A DNA stretch of 64,000 bases from CAITWD01 sp963842065 (GCA_963842065.1 CAWJEW010000009.1:186001-250000), one strand, 5' to 3'; numbered from the stretch's first letter, positions 8,578 through 18,005 are shown. A program made the numbers and translations. The notes: generated by a model from the letters alone, not told the origin.

Positions 8578-9012
8578 TCAAGCTTGTGCCAGCGGACCCG
8601 GCGGGACGGCGATCGCGAACGTCATCTTCCCGTGCTTGGCGCCGCAGATCGGGACGCCTCGGATCACCGTCACCGTCTCACCTGCGGTGAAGGGCTTGGC
8701 CGGGTCGAAAGTCGCACCGTGCCCGTCGGAATCTTCGACCCACCGCCCCGAGTGGTGGCCGCTCTTCGAACCGACGACCCCGACCTGCGCGCTCGTCATC
8801 GACGAGGACTCGACGCCCCGGATGCTGACCTGGGTCGTCGTCGATGCCGTGTGGGTGCCGGGACTTGGATAGACGCTTGCGCACGAGGCAGTCGGGTCGA
8901 ATGCGACCCCGGATACCGAACTCACGCCGCAGCCGGTGGCAAGCCACGCGAGCAGCGTGGTCGAGCCGCCCGTGCCGACGGCTGCGGCCGTGCGCTTCGA
9001 CGAATGGATACG
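8578..9012 (-). pseudogene. Arylsulfotransferase-like N-terminal domain remnant
   Basis: Reads STTLLAWLATGCGVSSVSGV then VYPSPGTHTASTTTQVSIRG, SKSGHHSGRWVEDSDGHGAT and FDPAKPFTAGETVTV. This pattern (lipoprotein-like Cys, then an Ig-like domain with SPGT...SPQTQISFRG and HSDGxGASF motifs) is what I recall from the N-termini of Thermoleophilia arylsulfotransferases. The large beta-propeller that should follow is absent, and the frame ends 14 residues after GAKHGKMTF. The start codon is lost (ACG where copy B has ATG). Confidence 0.55.
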
Positions 9013-9320
9013 GACCGGACGATCGGCAGTGGGGCAGCGCAGGACGGCTTCTTACCGGGAATTGCAGGCAAGTCGCTCGCAAGCGTATCCGCTCGTGGCG
9101 TAGCCGTTTCTTATGACGATGTAAATCTGTCTGCAGACTGGGCCGCCCCGGGACGGGGCATTGGCCTTGACGATGGCGCAACGCGCCTCGCCCGATCCTG
9201 GGCCGTCATACTGATCGTCGGGCAGTGCGCGGCGGCGCTCGCCGACGCCGTCCTGGAGCGGGCAGTCCCGCGGTCAGCAGAAATTGACACGGTGGCCGAT
9301 CGCCCCTACTAGTTCCGACC

Positions 9321-9779
9321 ATGACGACCGGCCAGAGTGGGAAGAACATGCGCCGGAAGCTCCGGGCGATCCCGCTCTGGGTTTGGCCGCTTTGGGCGCT
9401 TGCCGCGGTGCTCTGCGTCAGCATGGTTGATCTGTTGTTCTTCACTTCCGACGCCGGATCGCGCGTCGTCGTTGTCAACGACACCAGCATCCGACTGCAC
9501 GTGTTTGAGTGCTACAACGCTGCCTGCACGCAGGGCGTCAGCGGAGACGAGTGGATCGTTGACCCCGGGGCGACATCGAGAGTCTTGGGGACCTCGTCCG
9601 ACGGGACGGGAGTAGTGGGCGAAGCAACGAGCCCCGGCGACCGGCTCATCGGGTGTCTCTCCGCCCGGCATACCGGCGAGGACGTGTCGCTGTCGCACGC
9701 CGTCCTCGCGTCATCGGTCAGGCAGTGCGCTGGTCAGAGGCCGGGCACCACGCCGGCGGTCACCATGGTGAATCCCTAA
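9321..9779 (+). CDS. Single-pass membrane protein of unknown function, copy A
   Basis: 152 residues: a short basic N-terminus, one membrane segment (LWVWPLWALAAVLCVSMVDL, about 18-37) and an extracytoplasmic domain with four cysteines that could form disulfides. The domain begins RVVVVNDTSIRLHVFECYN. I do not recognise the family. A paralogue at 28202-28660 is nearly identical in its first 90 residues and diverges in a central stretch, so both copies appear maintained. The IS1182 element sits 14 bp downstream. Confidence 0.7.
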   Translation: MTTGQSGKNMRRKLRAIPLWVWPLWALAAVLCVSMVDLLFFTSDAGSRVVVVNDTSIRLHVFECYNAACTQGVSGDEWIVDPGATSRVLGTSSDGTGVVGEATSPGDRLIGCLSARHTGEDVSLSHAVLASSVRQCAGQRPGTTPAVTMVNP

Positions 9780-9793
9780 ACGCACGCGCGTAC

Positions 9794-11318
9794 GAGGCTG
9801 TCGCGTAAACCCGGCGTTTGGCCGGTCGGAATGTCCGGTGCGGTAGCGATGATTCTGAAATGACGCAGAACTTCGTGAGGTGCGATCGGGAGCAGGAGTG
9901 GTTGTTGCCGCCGAGCTTGCGGGACTGGCTCGCGGAGGATCATCTGGCGTGGTTTGTCTTGGACGCGGTCGAGGAGCTGGATCTCTCGGCGTTCGTTGCT
10001 CCAGTACCGCCAGGATGGGTGGGGCCGGGCCGCGTTCGATCCGGAGATGATGGTTGCGTTGTTGCTCTACGCCTACGCGGTCGGGGAGCGCTCGTCGCGC
10101 GCGATCGAGCGGCGCTGCCGCGAGGACGTGGCGTTCAGGGTGATCTCCGCCAACCAGGTGCCCGACCACGCCACGATCGCCCGGTTCCGCGTGCGCCATG
10201 AACTGGCACTGGGTGAGGTGTTCACCCAAGTTCTCGGGTTATGCGCCAACGCCGGTCTTGTGCGCATTGGGCTGATTGCCGTCGATGGCACCAAGATCGC
10301 CGGTAACGCGGCGCGTGAGGCGAACCGCACTTACGCGCAGATCGCCCGCGAACTCCTCGAGCAGGCTGCCGCCGCAGACGCTGCCGAGGATGCCCGTCTG
10401 GGCGAGCGCCGCGGTGACGAGCTGCCTTCAGAGTTGGCTGATCGCAGCTCGCGTCGTGCGCGGTTGCGGGCCGCCAAGGAGCGTCTGGAGGCCGAGGTCC
10501 GAGAGGCCCAGGCCGCCCACGCTGCGCGCCTTGACGCACGCGCCGAGCTTGAGGCCGAGCGTGGCAAAAAACTCCGTGGGCGCCGTCCCGTCCCACCGCC
10601 GGGTGTGGTCGACCCGTCCGCGCGCGCGAACGTGACCGATCCAGACAGCCGCCTGGTTCGTGCGCCTAGAGGGTTCGTGCAGGGCTACAACGCCCAGGCC
10701 GTCTGCACCGAAACGCAGGTCATCATCGCCGCCGAGCTCTCCACCGACTCCCCGGACGGGCGGCTGCTGGAGCCGATGGTCAACGCCGCGCGCGGCGAAC
10801 TCGCGGCGCTCGGCATCGACCAGACCCCAACGACCGTGCTCGCCGATGCCGGCTACTGGAACGTCCCGCAGATCTCCCGACTCGTGGGCGACGGCAGCCA
10901 GGTGATCGTCAATCCCGATAGCAGCGCCCGTCCCGCACGCACGGCAGACGGTCGACGTCTGCGCGACAAGCGCGTGCATGGTCTGTATGCGCAGATGCAG
11001 CGCGTGATTACCAGCGACGACGGCGCTGCCCTCTACCGCCGACGACAGCAGATGATCGAGCCGATCTTCGCTCAAACCAAAGTCACCCGCCGTGCCGACC
11101 GCTTCCAGCGCCGCGGCCTCGCGGCATGCCGGTCCGAATGGCGGCTGATCGCCGCCACCCACAACCTCCTCAAGCTCTACCGACACCTACCGGCGACCGG
11201 GTAGCCGCCCGGCCGGTGACCTGTCACCCGAATCCGTGCCGGCGATCGCGAGCAAGACCCGCACCATCACGTCAACGGGTCGGCAGCCCGCAACACCGGA
11301 GGTTTACGCGACAGCCTC
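9794..11318 (+). mobile_element. IS1182-type insertion sequence, 1525 bp
   Basis: Perfect 18-bp terminal inverted repeats GAGGCTGTCGCGTAAACC lie at 9794-9811 and, reverse-complemented, at 11301-11318. They are flanked by a 4-bp palindromic target duplication GTAC (9790-9793 and 11319-11322). It contains one DDE transposase gene with a frameshift. Intact ends and duplication suggest a fairly recent insertion; it cut off the 5' end of the gene that continues at 11323. Confidence 0.92.
9860..11204 (+). pseudogene. IS1182-family DDE transposase, frameshifted
   Basis: Starts MTQNFVRCDREQEWLLPPSL at 9860 and runs to about 10000. An apparent extra C near 10001 shifts the frame; the main body from QYRQDGWGRAAFDPEMM onward is open to 11204. 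Catalytic acidic residues are visible in IAVDGTKIAGNAA, TVLADAGYWN and QQMIEPIFAQTK; a coiled, charge-rich insertion lies between the first two. No slippery run is seen, so this is read as inactivation or a sequencing error. Confidence 0.88.
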
Positions 11319-11322
11319 GTAC

Positions 11323-12012
11323 GACTGCCACAAATCTCGGCGTCGCGGCTGGCAGGTCGTCAAGATTTGGCCTACGCCGACTGGTGAGGCCGCCAAGGGC
11401 CTTGAGGCTGCCGTCGTCGCCTGGTGGCGCGATCAGGGCGCGACGTTCGCGACCCGAGATGAGGTCCCGGCTGGCGACGGCTTCACCGAGTGCGTCAGTA
11501 TCGGCGTCGTTGACATCCCGACCACGATCGCGCGCGTCGAGGAGCTGCGGGCCGCGCTGGGCTGGGAGGTCAAAGTCGAGCCCGGTCGCAAGCCGTCTGT
11601 CGATGAGTCGCGCCGCCCGCCGGTCCCCAAGGGGATCAATGACCTCCTGGGCGTGGAGGAGTCGTCTTCCGGCCAGACCACCTGGTCCTACCTGTCGGCC
11701 GTGTCGCACGTGACGTGGTATGGCGTGCGGAGCACACTGTCTCATACGCCGGGCGGCGCGGCGTCGACCGGCCCGACCCTCGTTGACGCATCGACGCAAT
11801 CGTTCCGGGTGCAGCTCTGGGCGCCCTACGTGCTCCGTGGGCTGAGGGCCGCTGCCGAGGCTCGGTTCCTGCTCATGGGCTGGGCCGACGATGATCTGTG
11901 GCGGGACACTTGCCGCGAGGCGGACACGTTCGCCATCGTCACGATGCCCCAGGTGCTGACGGCGCTTGATGGGGTCCGCGCCGCCGAGGAGCTTCCCCCC
12001 GCAGGCGCGTAG
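11323..12012 (+). pseudogene. Hypothetical protein, 5' end removed by the IS
   Basis: Beyond the right end of the insertion sequence an open frame continues for about 229 residues (VVKIWPTPTGEAAKGLEAAV to RAAEELPPAGA). It has no start of its own; the apparent upstream start lies inside the IS. A WWRDQG...FTECVSIG region suggests an alpha/beta domain, but I cannot name a family. Downstream, convergent, lie the excisionase and DUF3631 genes, so it probably belonged to the same integrative element. Confidence 0.6.
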
Positions 12013-12033
12013 CCCGCTCGCGTCGGTGCCGGG

Positions 12034-12225
12034 TCATCGCTCCGCGTCGTCGCGAAGCAGCAGCGCCTCGATCTTGGATCGCACGTAGAGCCGCCGCCTG
12101 CCGATTTTCCGCGACGGGATGACGCCGCGCCTGGCCCAGTCCTCAATGGTGGACTTCGGGACGCGCAGCAGCTCGGCGACCTCGGCGGCGGTCATCACGT
12201 CGGCGGCGGTTAGCGGGCGGGTCAC
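12034..12225 (-). CDS. xis: Excisionase-family small DNA-binding protein
   Basis: 63 residues with the winged-helix excisionase/MerR-like pattern: MTAAEVAELLRVPKSTIEDW, then ARRGVIPSRKIGRRRLY. It would bend attachment-site DNA and set recombination direction. It overlaps the preceding DUF3631 frame by ATGA (12222-12225), so the two were an operon. The integrase that normally follows is absent; the nearest integrases are remnants at 6.3 and 24.5 kb. Confidence 0.85.
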   Translation of the reverse strand: MTRPLTAADVMTAAEVAELLRVPKSTIEDWARRGVIPSRKIGRRRLYVRSKIEALLLRDDAER

Positions 12226-12960
12226 CGCGCCACCTCCGGACCCTGGTCAGGGTCTTCCGCAGCGATCCGCTCCCACCGCTCTGACTCGTCGTCGGACGCC
12301 CCGTCGTCGGGGTCCAGATCGTCGCCGTGCCCCTTATCCGCCGATTCAACTCGCGACATCGCCACATCTGGCTCACCATCCGGGATCTCGGCGGTTTCAG
12401 TGTCGCCACACGTGCGGTCTTGTGGCGAGTTGAAATCGGCCGGGGTCGGCTTCGTGGTCGCGTTGCGGAGATGTTGCGAGCTCAAACCGAGTTCGAGGGG
12501 CACGGGGTCAGGTTCGGGCGGGCAGTACCGCTACGAGGCGTCCTCGAACTGGCGGCGCTCGTAGCCCTTCGGCGTTGAGCCGTCGGGTAGGCGGATCGAC
12601 TTTGACGGCACCCCGTAGTCGCCGAGCATCCGGCTCAGCACGTGCTGGCTCAGCGGCTTGCCGCGCAGGTCGCCCCATGAGCTCGGCTCCAGCTCGACAA
12701 GCGCTGCGGTGAGCTCGGGCGAGGTCATGCGCTCGCCCCGGAATACGATGCGCACGTCGGCCAGAAGGCGTACGCCGGGCGTGCCGTCATCTGGGCTATT
12801 CCGGTCCGCCGACAAGGCTACGGCCGCCAGGCGTGCGCTGCGTGGCCAATGTCCTCCCGCCGCGTCGGCGATGGCCAGGAGCGGCTCCCAGCCGTCGGCC
12901 GCGCGGTCGTCCAGGGCGGCCGGTACGTCCGGGTCCTCGCCCCACCGGCGCCGCTGATGA
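12222..12960 (-). pseudogene. DUF3631 replication/primase-associated protein, 3' part with in-frame stop
   Basis: The C-terminal DUF3631 domain of actinobacterial integrative-element helicase/primase proteins is recognisable in RAADGWEPLLAIADAAGGHW, SSWGDLRGKPLSQHVLSRML and PKGYERRQFEDA. An amber codon TAG at 12531-12533 interrupts the frame; the same frame continues past it (RYCPPEPDPVPLELGLSSQH) to 12222. The N-terminal ATPase part is missing beyond about 12960. Nonsense plus truncation mark it as dead. Confidence 0.75.
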
Positions 12961-13159
12961 TGACCCCGCAGGCATCTTCCTTTGGGATCCCTGCCACTAC
13001 CCGGCGACATGCGGGCTTGGTCGGACGCTGTCTGCCCACGCCACGCACCGCCCCGAGCCATTTCGCCACGCCCTACGCGCGCGCGAGGGGGCAGCCTGCG
13101 TTAGGGTCACGAGACAGGCGACGGCCTGCGATCGAGGACGAGCCGAAGGAGGTGTTGAG

Positions 13160-14011
13160 ATTCCGCGGGACTTCCGGAAGTCAGTCGGGTTCCTGATGGC
13201 GGGCGCAAAGCACGTAGGCACCGCCTTCTTGGTTTCCGTGCCCGTCACAAAAGACCCCCGAGACGGCGCGATGATCTATGCGGTGACAGCCGGACACGTC
13301 ATCGATGGCACACGACCAGATGGCGATCTGATTTTGCGCGTCAATAAGGTTGGCGGCGGCCATGAGCCCTTCCCAGTTGACCATGATCGCTGGATCGTGT
13401 CGCCGTCTGTCGATGCTGCGGTCGTCCGTGTTGGCCACGACCGCGAGAAGAGTCGTGAACTCGACGTCGTTCCGATTCCTTTCGACAGATTGCTGTCTGA
13501 CGCGCGGGCGGCAGAGCTTGACGTGGGCGAGGGCGACGAGATGTTCTACTCCGCCACCCTGTTCGCCACGGTTCCGGGGAAACACCGAGACCTTCCCATC
13601 GCTCGATTCGGCCACGTTGCACTCATGCCGCAGCAGGACGACCCCATCACGGTCGCCTTCAAGGACGACGCGGACTGTGAGGTCTTCACGCGCACATTTC
13701 CGGCCTACCTAGCCGAGGCGTACTCGCGTGGGGGCCATAGCGGATCCCCTGCATTTCTTTATTTCCCACTCAGCCGCAAACCCGGTCAGTTGACCGGCCT
13801 CACCGCGGCACGGACTCGCGGTGTGATGGCGGTGCTCGGGGTGGTTGCGGCGCACTACGACGTTGACCTTGAGGCGGACGACCCAACGACGGCGAACAGC
13901 GGCATAGCCGTAATCGTTCCGGCGCAACACATCATCGATTTGCTCATGGCCGAGGACTCTGTCAAGGAGCGGGAGGAGGCACGACGGGACCTTGAGGCAG
14001 CGCGCGCCTAG
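13160..14011 (+). CDS. Trypsin-like serine protease domain protein
   Basis: A chymotrypsin-fold protein with His in YAVTAGHVID, Asp in VDAAVVRVG and Ser in RGGHSGSPAF, so the catalytic triad is complete. No signal peptide or membrane segment is evident, which suggests a cytosolic enzyme. The first canonical start is ATG 13196, but the family N-terminus seems to begin earlier. A perfect AAGGAGG (13146-13152) sits 7 nt before an in-frame ATT at 13160, used here with caution. Cytosolic trypsin-like proteases occur in defence loci, but no partner effector is adjacent, so its role is open. Confidence 0.7.
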   Translation: MPRDFRKSVGFLMAGAKHVGTAFLVSVPVTKDPRDGAMIYAVTAGHVIDGTRPDGDLILRVNKVGGGHEPFPVDHDRWIVSPSVDAAVVRVGHDREKSRELDVVPIPFDRLLSDARAAELDVGEGDEMFYSATLFATVPGKHRDLPIARFGHVALMPQQDDPITVAFKDDADCEVFTRTFPAYLAEAYSRGGHSGSPAFLYFPLSRKPGQLTGLTAARTRGVMAVLGVVAAHYDVDLEADDPTTANSGIAVIVPAQHIIDLLMAEDSVKEREEARRDLEAARA

Positions 14012-14243
14012 CTCGGTCGGGCCGCCACAATAGAATTCCGGGCGTCGGAGGCACGTGGACGCGCCGCCTGAGCAGCGGTGGATGTCCGCAACTAGCAGTC
14101 AAGACGTGTGCCGGAGCGGGCCGGCGGGGCGCCTCAAACGGCCGCCGCGCAGCAGGTCGCGTGGTTTCCCCTATGGCGTCGCCAGCCAAGGGCGCGTATC
14201 GCTTGGGGGAGTGCGACTTGGCACACCAGGAAGGGACTCCGGT

Positions 14244-14699
14244 ATGCACAAAGATCGCACACTGCGCGCTGCGTGCGGTGCACCGCTAGATACCGGCGAC
14301 GTCGCCAGGTATGGGCTGCGCGGGGCGGTGCACACGCGCTGCTACCCAACGCGGCGCCATCTAAAGATCAGGAGCCAACTCGTGTCCCAGCCCTTAAAGC
14401 ACGACATCGTTCGGGGCACCAGGGCGCTGCAGGCCCTGGCCACCTCCAACCCCGACGCCGACGAGGCGGCAGCAGTTGGGGCGGTCTCGTTCACGCTTGG
14501 CGTGCCCGTGCCAGTGCTGCTGGACCGCCAAGCCACCACCGCCCACGACCTGCGGATCGCCAAGGCGCAGGGGAACGTGTCGGGCTTGACTGGCGAGGCC
14601 GAGTTCATCATCGACGCGCTGCAGGGGCCTGCCAAACCGCCACGGCCCTTGCCCGTGCCACCGCTACCGGGCGAGGACCTAACCACCGCCGAGGGATGA
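14244..14699 (+). CDS. Hypothetical protein
   Basis: About 151 residues. ATG 14244 follows AGGAAGGG at good spacing. The N-terminal third contains cysteines (RAACGAPLDTGDVARYGLRG, then HTRCYP) that may form a small metal site. The rest is Ala-rich and helical (ALQALATSNPDADEAAAVGA) with a Pro-rich tail. I do not recognise a family. It is convergent with citrate synthase and separated from it by about 108 bp. Confidence 0.45.
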   Translation: MHKDRTLRAACGAPLDTGDVARYGLRGAVHTRCYPTRRHLKIRSQLVSQPLKHDIVRGTRALQALATSNPDADEAAAVGAVSFTLGVPVPVLLDRQATTAHDLRIAKAQGNVSGLTGEAEFIIDALQGPAKPPRPLPVPPLPGEDLTTAEG

Positions 14700-14807
14700 T
14701 CCGGGTTGTGTAGGGCAAGGGCGGCAAGAACCCGCCCGTTGGGTCGCGCCTGTTATGTAGCTGGCAATCGCGGGACCCACGGCCCCGAATTGCACCAGAT
14801 CCGGTTC

Positions 14808-16106
14808 CTAGCGGCTCTCGGTCGGGACGAAGTCGCGGACCGGAGAACCGGTGTAGACCTGACGCGGACGGGAGATCTTCTGCTCCTTGTCCTGGATCAT
14901 TTCGCTCCACTGGGCCACCCACCCCGGGGTACGACCAATGGCGAACAACACCGTGAACATCTCGGCCGGGATGCCGAGCGCCTCGTAGATGAGGCCCGAG
15001 TAGAAGTCGACGTTCGGGTACAGCTTGCGATTGACAAAGTACTCGTCGGCCAGCGCGATCTTCTCGAGCTCCTGGGCGATCGAGAACAGCGGGTTGACGC
15101 CGGTGACCTCGAACACGTCGTCGCAGGCCTGCTTGATGATCGTCGCGCGCGGGTCGAAGTTCTTGTAGACGCGGTGCCCGAAGCCCATCAGGCGCTCGTT
15201 GCACGCCTTGACGCCCTCCATGAAGGCCGGGATGTTGTCCTTGGTGCCGATCCGGCGCAACATGCGCAGCACGGCCTCGTTGGCACCGCCGTGCAGGGGT
15301 CCGTAGAGCGCGGCGATGCCGGCGGCCACCGCGGAGTACGGGTCGACCTGGGAGGAGCCGACGCTGCGGACGGCGCTGGTCGAACAGTTCTGCTCGTGAT
15401 CGGCGTGGAGAATGAACAGGACGTCAAGCGCGCGCACCAGTCGAGGATCCGCTTCGTACCTGTTCCCGATCTGGAACATCATCGCGAGGAAGTTCTCGGT
15501 ATAGGACAGCCCGTTGTCCGGGTAGATACACGGCTGGCCGAGGCTGTGGCGGAATGCGAACGCACCGAGAGTCGGCATCTTCGCAATCAAACGGACGATC
15601 TGGAGGTGCCGGACCTCCGGATCCTCGATCTCCTTGGCGTTGGGATAGTAGGTTCCCAGCGCACCGATGGCCGACAACAGCATGCCCATCGGGTGCGCGT
15701 CGTACCGGAAGCCCTCCATGAACACGCGTACGTTCTCGTGCACGAACGTGTGGTGGGTGATGTCATCTACCCACTGGTCGAGCTGGGCGGTGTTCGGAAG
15801 CTCGCCGTTGAGCACCAGATAGGCGACCTCAAGAAATGTGCTCTGCTCGGCGAGCTGCTCAATCGGGTAGCCGCGGTACCTCAGGACGCCGGCATCACCG
15901 TCGAGAAACGTGATCGCACTGCGGCAGGAGGCCGTGTTCATGAAAGCCGGGTCATACGTCATGAGCCCAAAATCGGCGGCGTCGGTCTTGATCTGGCGCA
16001 GGTCCGTGGCGCGGATCGTGCCGTCGGTGATCGGAAGCTCGTACGACTGACCGGTCCGGTTGTCGGTAATCGTGATCGTGTCCGCGTTCGTCGGCTGCGT
16101 CGTCAT
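14808..16106 (-). CDS. gltA: Type II citrate synthase
   Basis: Condenses oxaloacetate and acetyl-CoA to citrate, the first TCA-cycle step. The 432 residues match the family length. Catalytic His are in FILHADHEQNCSTSAVR and LYGPLHGGANEAV, and the catalytic Asp is in MGFGHRVYKNFDPRA; the end SRPRQVYTG is typical. GAAGGGAC lies upstream of the ATG at 16106. Finding an intact housekeeping enzyme between mobile-element debris is odd: either the core chromosome surfaces here or an element carried it. Confidence 0.97.
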   Translation of the reverse strand: MTTQPTNADTITITDNRTGQSYELPITDGTIRATDLRQIKTDAADFGLMTYDPAFMNTASCRSAITFLDGDAGVLRYRGYPIEQLAEQSTFLEVAYLVLNGELPNTAQLDQWVDDITHHTFVHENVRVFMEGFRYDAHPMGMLLSAIGALGTYYPNAKEIEDPEVRHLQIVRLIAKMPTLGAFAFRHSLGQPCIYPDNGLSYTENFLAMMFQIGNRYEADPRLVRALDVLFILHADHEQNCSTSAVRSVGSSQVDPYSAVAAGIAALYGPLHGGANEAVLRMLRRIGTKDNIPAFMEGVKACNERLMGFGHRVYKNFDPRATIIKQACDDVFEVTGVNPLFSIAQELEKIALADEYFVNRKLYPNVDFYSGLIYEALGIPAEMFTVLFAIGRTPGWVAQWSEMIQDKEQKISRPRQVYTGSPVRDFVPTESR

Positions 16107-16534
16107 CCAGTTTGTCCCTTCGATGCGTTTGCGCAGGGGCGGTCCAGGCGTCCCAAGTGTTCGCGAGCAAGTTTATCTATGCGCACACCGTGTTCGAGAA
16201 ACCAGTCCCCGCCGGACAATGTGTATGCGGTCACGAATGTCGTAGAGGACCTGATCCGGAGAGCCGAGGCCTGGGGTGATCGCCTCGGGTAGGAGGTCAG
16301 GTCCTGGCCCGATACCTCGCCCGCAACGCGAAACGGCGTACTTAGCGCTTTCACGCCTGCGTTTCCTGCTGGCAACGTCTACCTGGTCACGATTGGCCAA
16401 GATGCAGCGGGCAACTTGGTCATCGGCGGCGTGCGCCTGCGCTGTTACGCCTGTAGCCCGCGCAGGCTGCGCCGAAATGGACCCGGGGGAGATCCGGGCC
16501 GTGGGGGTAATCGAACCAACCGGGCGGTCGCACC
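16107..16534. other. gltA upstream region, no gene seen
   Basis: 428 bp. Contains the gltA ribosome binding site and presumably its promoter. The longest leftward frame (16103-16375) has no recognisable content and is not called. Confidence 0.4.
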
Positions 16535-16816
16535 TCAGTACACCTGCGTCTCTACCTCCTCCAGCACGACGTCGGTGCGCTGTACCACGCCGGCCCGCTT
16601 CAGCGCCTCCAGTCGGCGGGGCTCGCGGGAGAACGCTTTGGCGTCGTCGGCGGAGACGAACTCGATCATCACCGCTACGAACGACGGGTTGTCCGGCGGA
16701 GCCATCAAACGGTGCCCCGTCGCGCCCAGTTCCGTCCGGAGATCAGCGACCTCGGCGAACACCCTCAGGAACGTCTTCAGGTCGAGCACCTCGTACTCGG
16801 CGAGTAGGACGGCCAT
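16535..16816 (-). CDS. Small dimeric alpha-beta barrel-like protein
   Basis: 93 residues from ATG 16816. The pattern fits antibiotic-biosynthesis-monooxygenase or DABB-type ferredoxin-like folds: MAVLLAEYEVLDLKTFLRVF, then FVAVMIEFVSADDAKAF and an EVETQVY end. Such proteins are often small oxygenases or stress-related folds. It is not obviously one of the GYD paralogues found later. No partner gene is coupled to it. Confidence 0.55.
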   Translation of the reverse strand: MAVLLAEYEVLDLKTFLRVFAEVADLRTELGATGHRLMAPPDNPSFVAVMIEFVSADDAKAFSREPRRLEALKRAGVVQRTDVVLEEVETQVY

Positions 16817-17007
16817 CGTGTCACCCCCATAGTTGTCTGGCGAGAAGTACCCGAAGCACTTGAACAGCATTTGGGTCGCGCCCAAGAACTCGCTCGAGTA
16901 GAAGCGTTCGCCCCGAGGCCTCCTCACCCTGAGCCCGGACCGCCGGACCGGGCTCAGAGACCGCGTGGGGGGTCGTCCGCGTGCTGCGGACCGGGGGGCG
17001 CGCTGCG

Positions 17008-17250
17008 CTACGTGAGGGAGGCCTGAAACGCGGCGGCGTCGTCGTCGATCCTGACGATGTTGCCGACCAGCTCGTCCTGGTGCCCGATGACGTACCGCTC
17101 GCCGGTCTCGTCGACCAGGACGTGGCGGCCGTCGGGGTAGCGGTTGATCTGGACGCTGATCCGGACACCCCCGCCGGGCAGCGCCGTCATGTGCAACGGT
17201 CGGTGCGTGATGCTTGCTTCGGTGTCGATGGTTGCACGAATGAATCTCAT
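17008..17250 (-). CDS. Small hypothetical protein
   Basis: 80 residues from ATG 17250, preceded by GAGGAAGG at 4-nt spacing, a good ribosome binding site. The sequence is mostly strand-like (GGGVRISVQINRYPDGRHVL, VDETGERYVIGHQDELVGNI) and contains no membrane segment. I cannot assign a family. Confidence 0.6.
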   Translation of the reverse strand: MRFIRATIDTEASITHRPLHMTALPGGGVRISVQINRYPDGRHVLVDETGERYVIGHQDELVGNIVRIDDDAAAFQASLT

Positions 17251-17562
17251 GATTCCTTCCTCGGGAGTGGTCGGAGACTGCCGCGATGGCGGCCCTTCCG
17301 GGTCGTGCTGGCGCAACGTCTACTCGGCCAGCGGCCCGGCCGGCATGGAGACCGTTACATATGCAACCAACAACCACCAGCGGTGAGATCCCCGATCCGT
17401 TGTCGTTGACGTCACCGATTTGTTGCCGTTGACGTCACGGAGCGCTCATCCGTCGCCGCCCATAGAACTGGCTCCATAAAGCGCGCCACGCCATCCGGAG
17501 GTCGTGTCCCCTGAACGGCGACGATCCGTTTCAGGACGCGGGCGCAGGAGCGGGCACGGCGA

Positions 17563-17883
17563 TTAGCTCTTACGTCGTGCCGACGCGCTGACCACGAATG
17601 CCACCGCGATCGTCACGGCCTCGACCAGTCCCACCGCGAGCCACCAGGGCTTCGCGTCTTTTGGGGTTTGCACCCTGCGGCCGTAGAGTCCGGAGCCAAC
17701 CGGGTGTTGCGCGCTGCCCGCGGGGATGCAATCGAGGGCGCGGGCGTGCGACCCGGTGTCGTAGTCGATCGCGTATCCGGCGATCAGCGCGGCCACGCAC
17801 GACCCCACGATCAGGATCACGGCCCAGGATCTCACGAGCGGTCGGGGTCCCGATGCTTCGCCCACGGCGTACTCATAAGCCAC
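17563..17883 (-). CDS. Small two-pass membrane protein
   Basis: 106 residues with two membrane segments (SWAVILIVGSCVAALIAGYA and WLAVGLVEAVTIAVAFVVSA) and a loop with one Cys and Tyr/Arg-rich residues. The RSWAVILIVG start of the first segment recurs in a plus-strand frame at about 9.2 kb, and a decayed form lies in the duplicate at 28.8 kb. It may therefore belong to a small family spread through this region. Function unknown. Confidence 0.55.
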   Translation of the reverse strand: MAYEYAVGEASGPRPLVRSWAVILIVGSCVAALIAGYAIDYDTGSHARALDCIPAGSAQHPVGSGLYGRRVQTPKDAKPWWLAVGLVEAVTIAVAFVVSASARRKS

Positions 17884-18005
17884 ACGGGGTGGTGGATCCC
17901 CTATGCCACTAGCGAGGGTGACTGGCGGGGGGTTGAGTTGGCTAGTAGGGGTCGGCGAAACGATCGGCGAAACTCGGACCCCAGCGGGACCAGGCGGAAG
18001 CGGGT

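Larger units (their letters stand above)
8040..9780. repeat. Inverted duplication, copy A
   Basis: This block holds the DUF2079 5' end, the intergenic stretch, an arylsulfotransferase remnant and the 152-residue gene. It reappears in reverse orientation at 28200-29645, with roughly 80 per cent identity by eye and several indels. Copy A is longer, mainly because copy B has lost part of the sulfotransferase-like segment. Between 8189 and 8577 I see no intact gene. Confidence 0.85.

Noticed and set aside
9860..11204. Programmed frameshift in the IS1182 transposase
   Set aside because: No slippery heptamer or downstream structure is evident at about 10001, and IS1182 transposases normally have one frame.
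14706..16292. 528-codon rightward frame across citrate synthase
   Set aside because: Exact antisense of gltA, whose motifs and length are unambiguous; long antisense frames are expected at this GC content.
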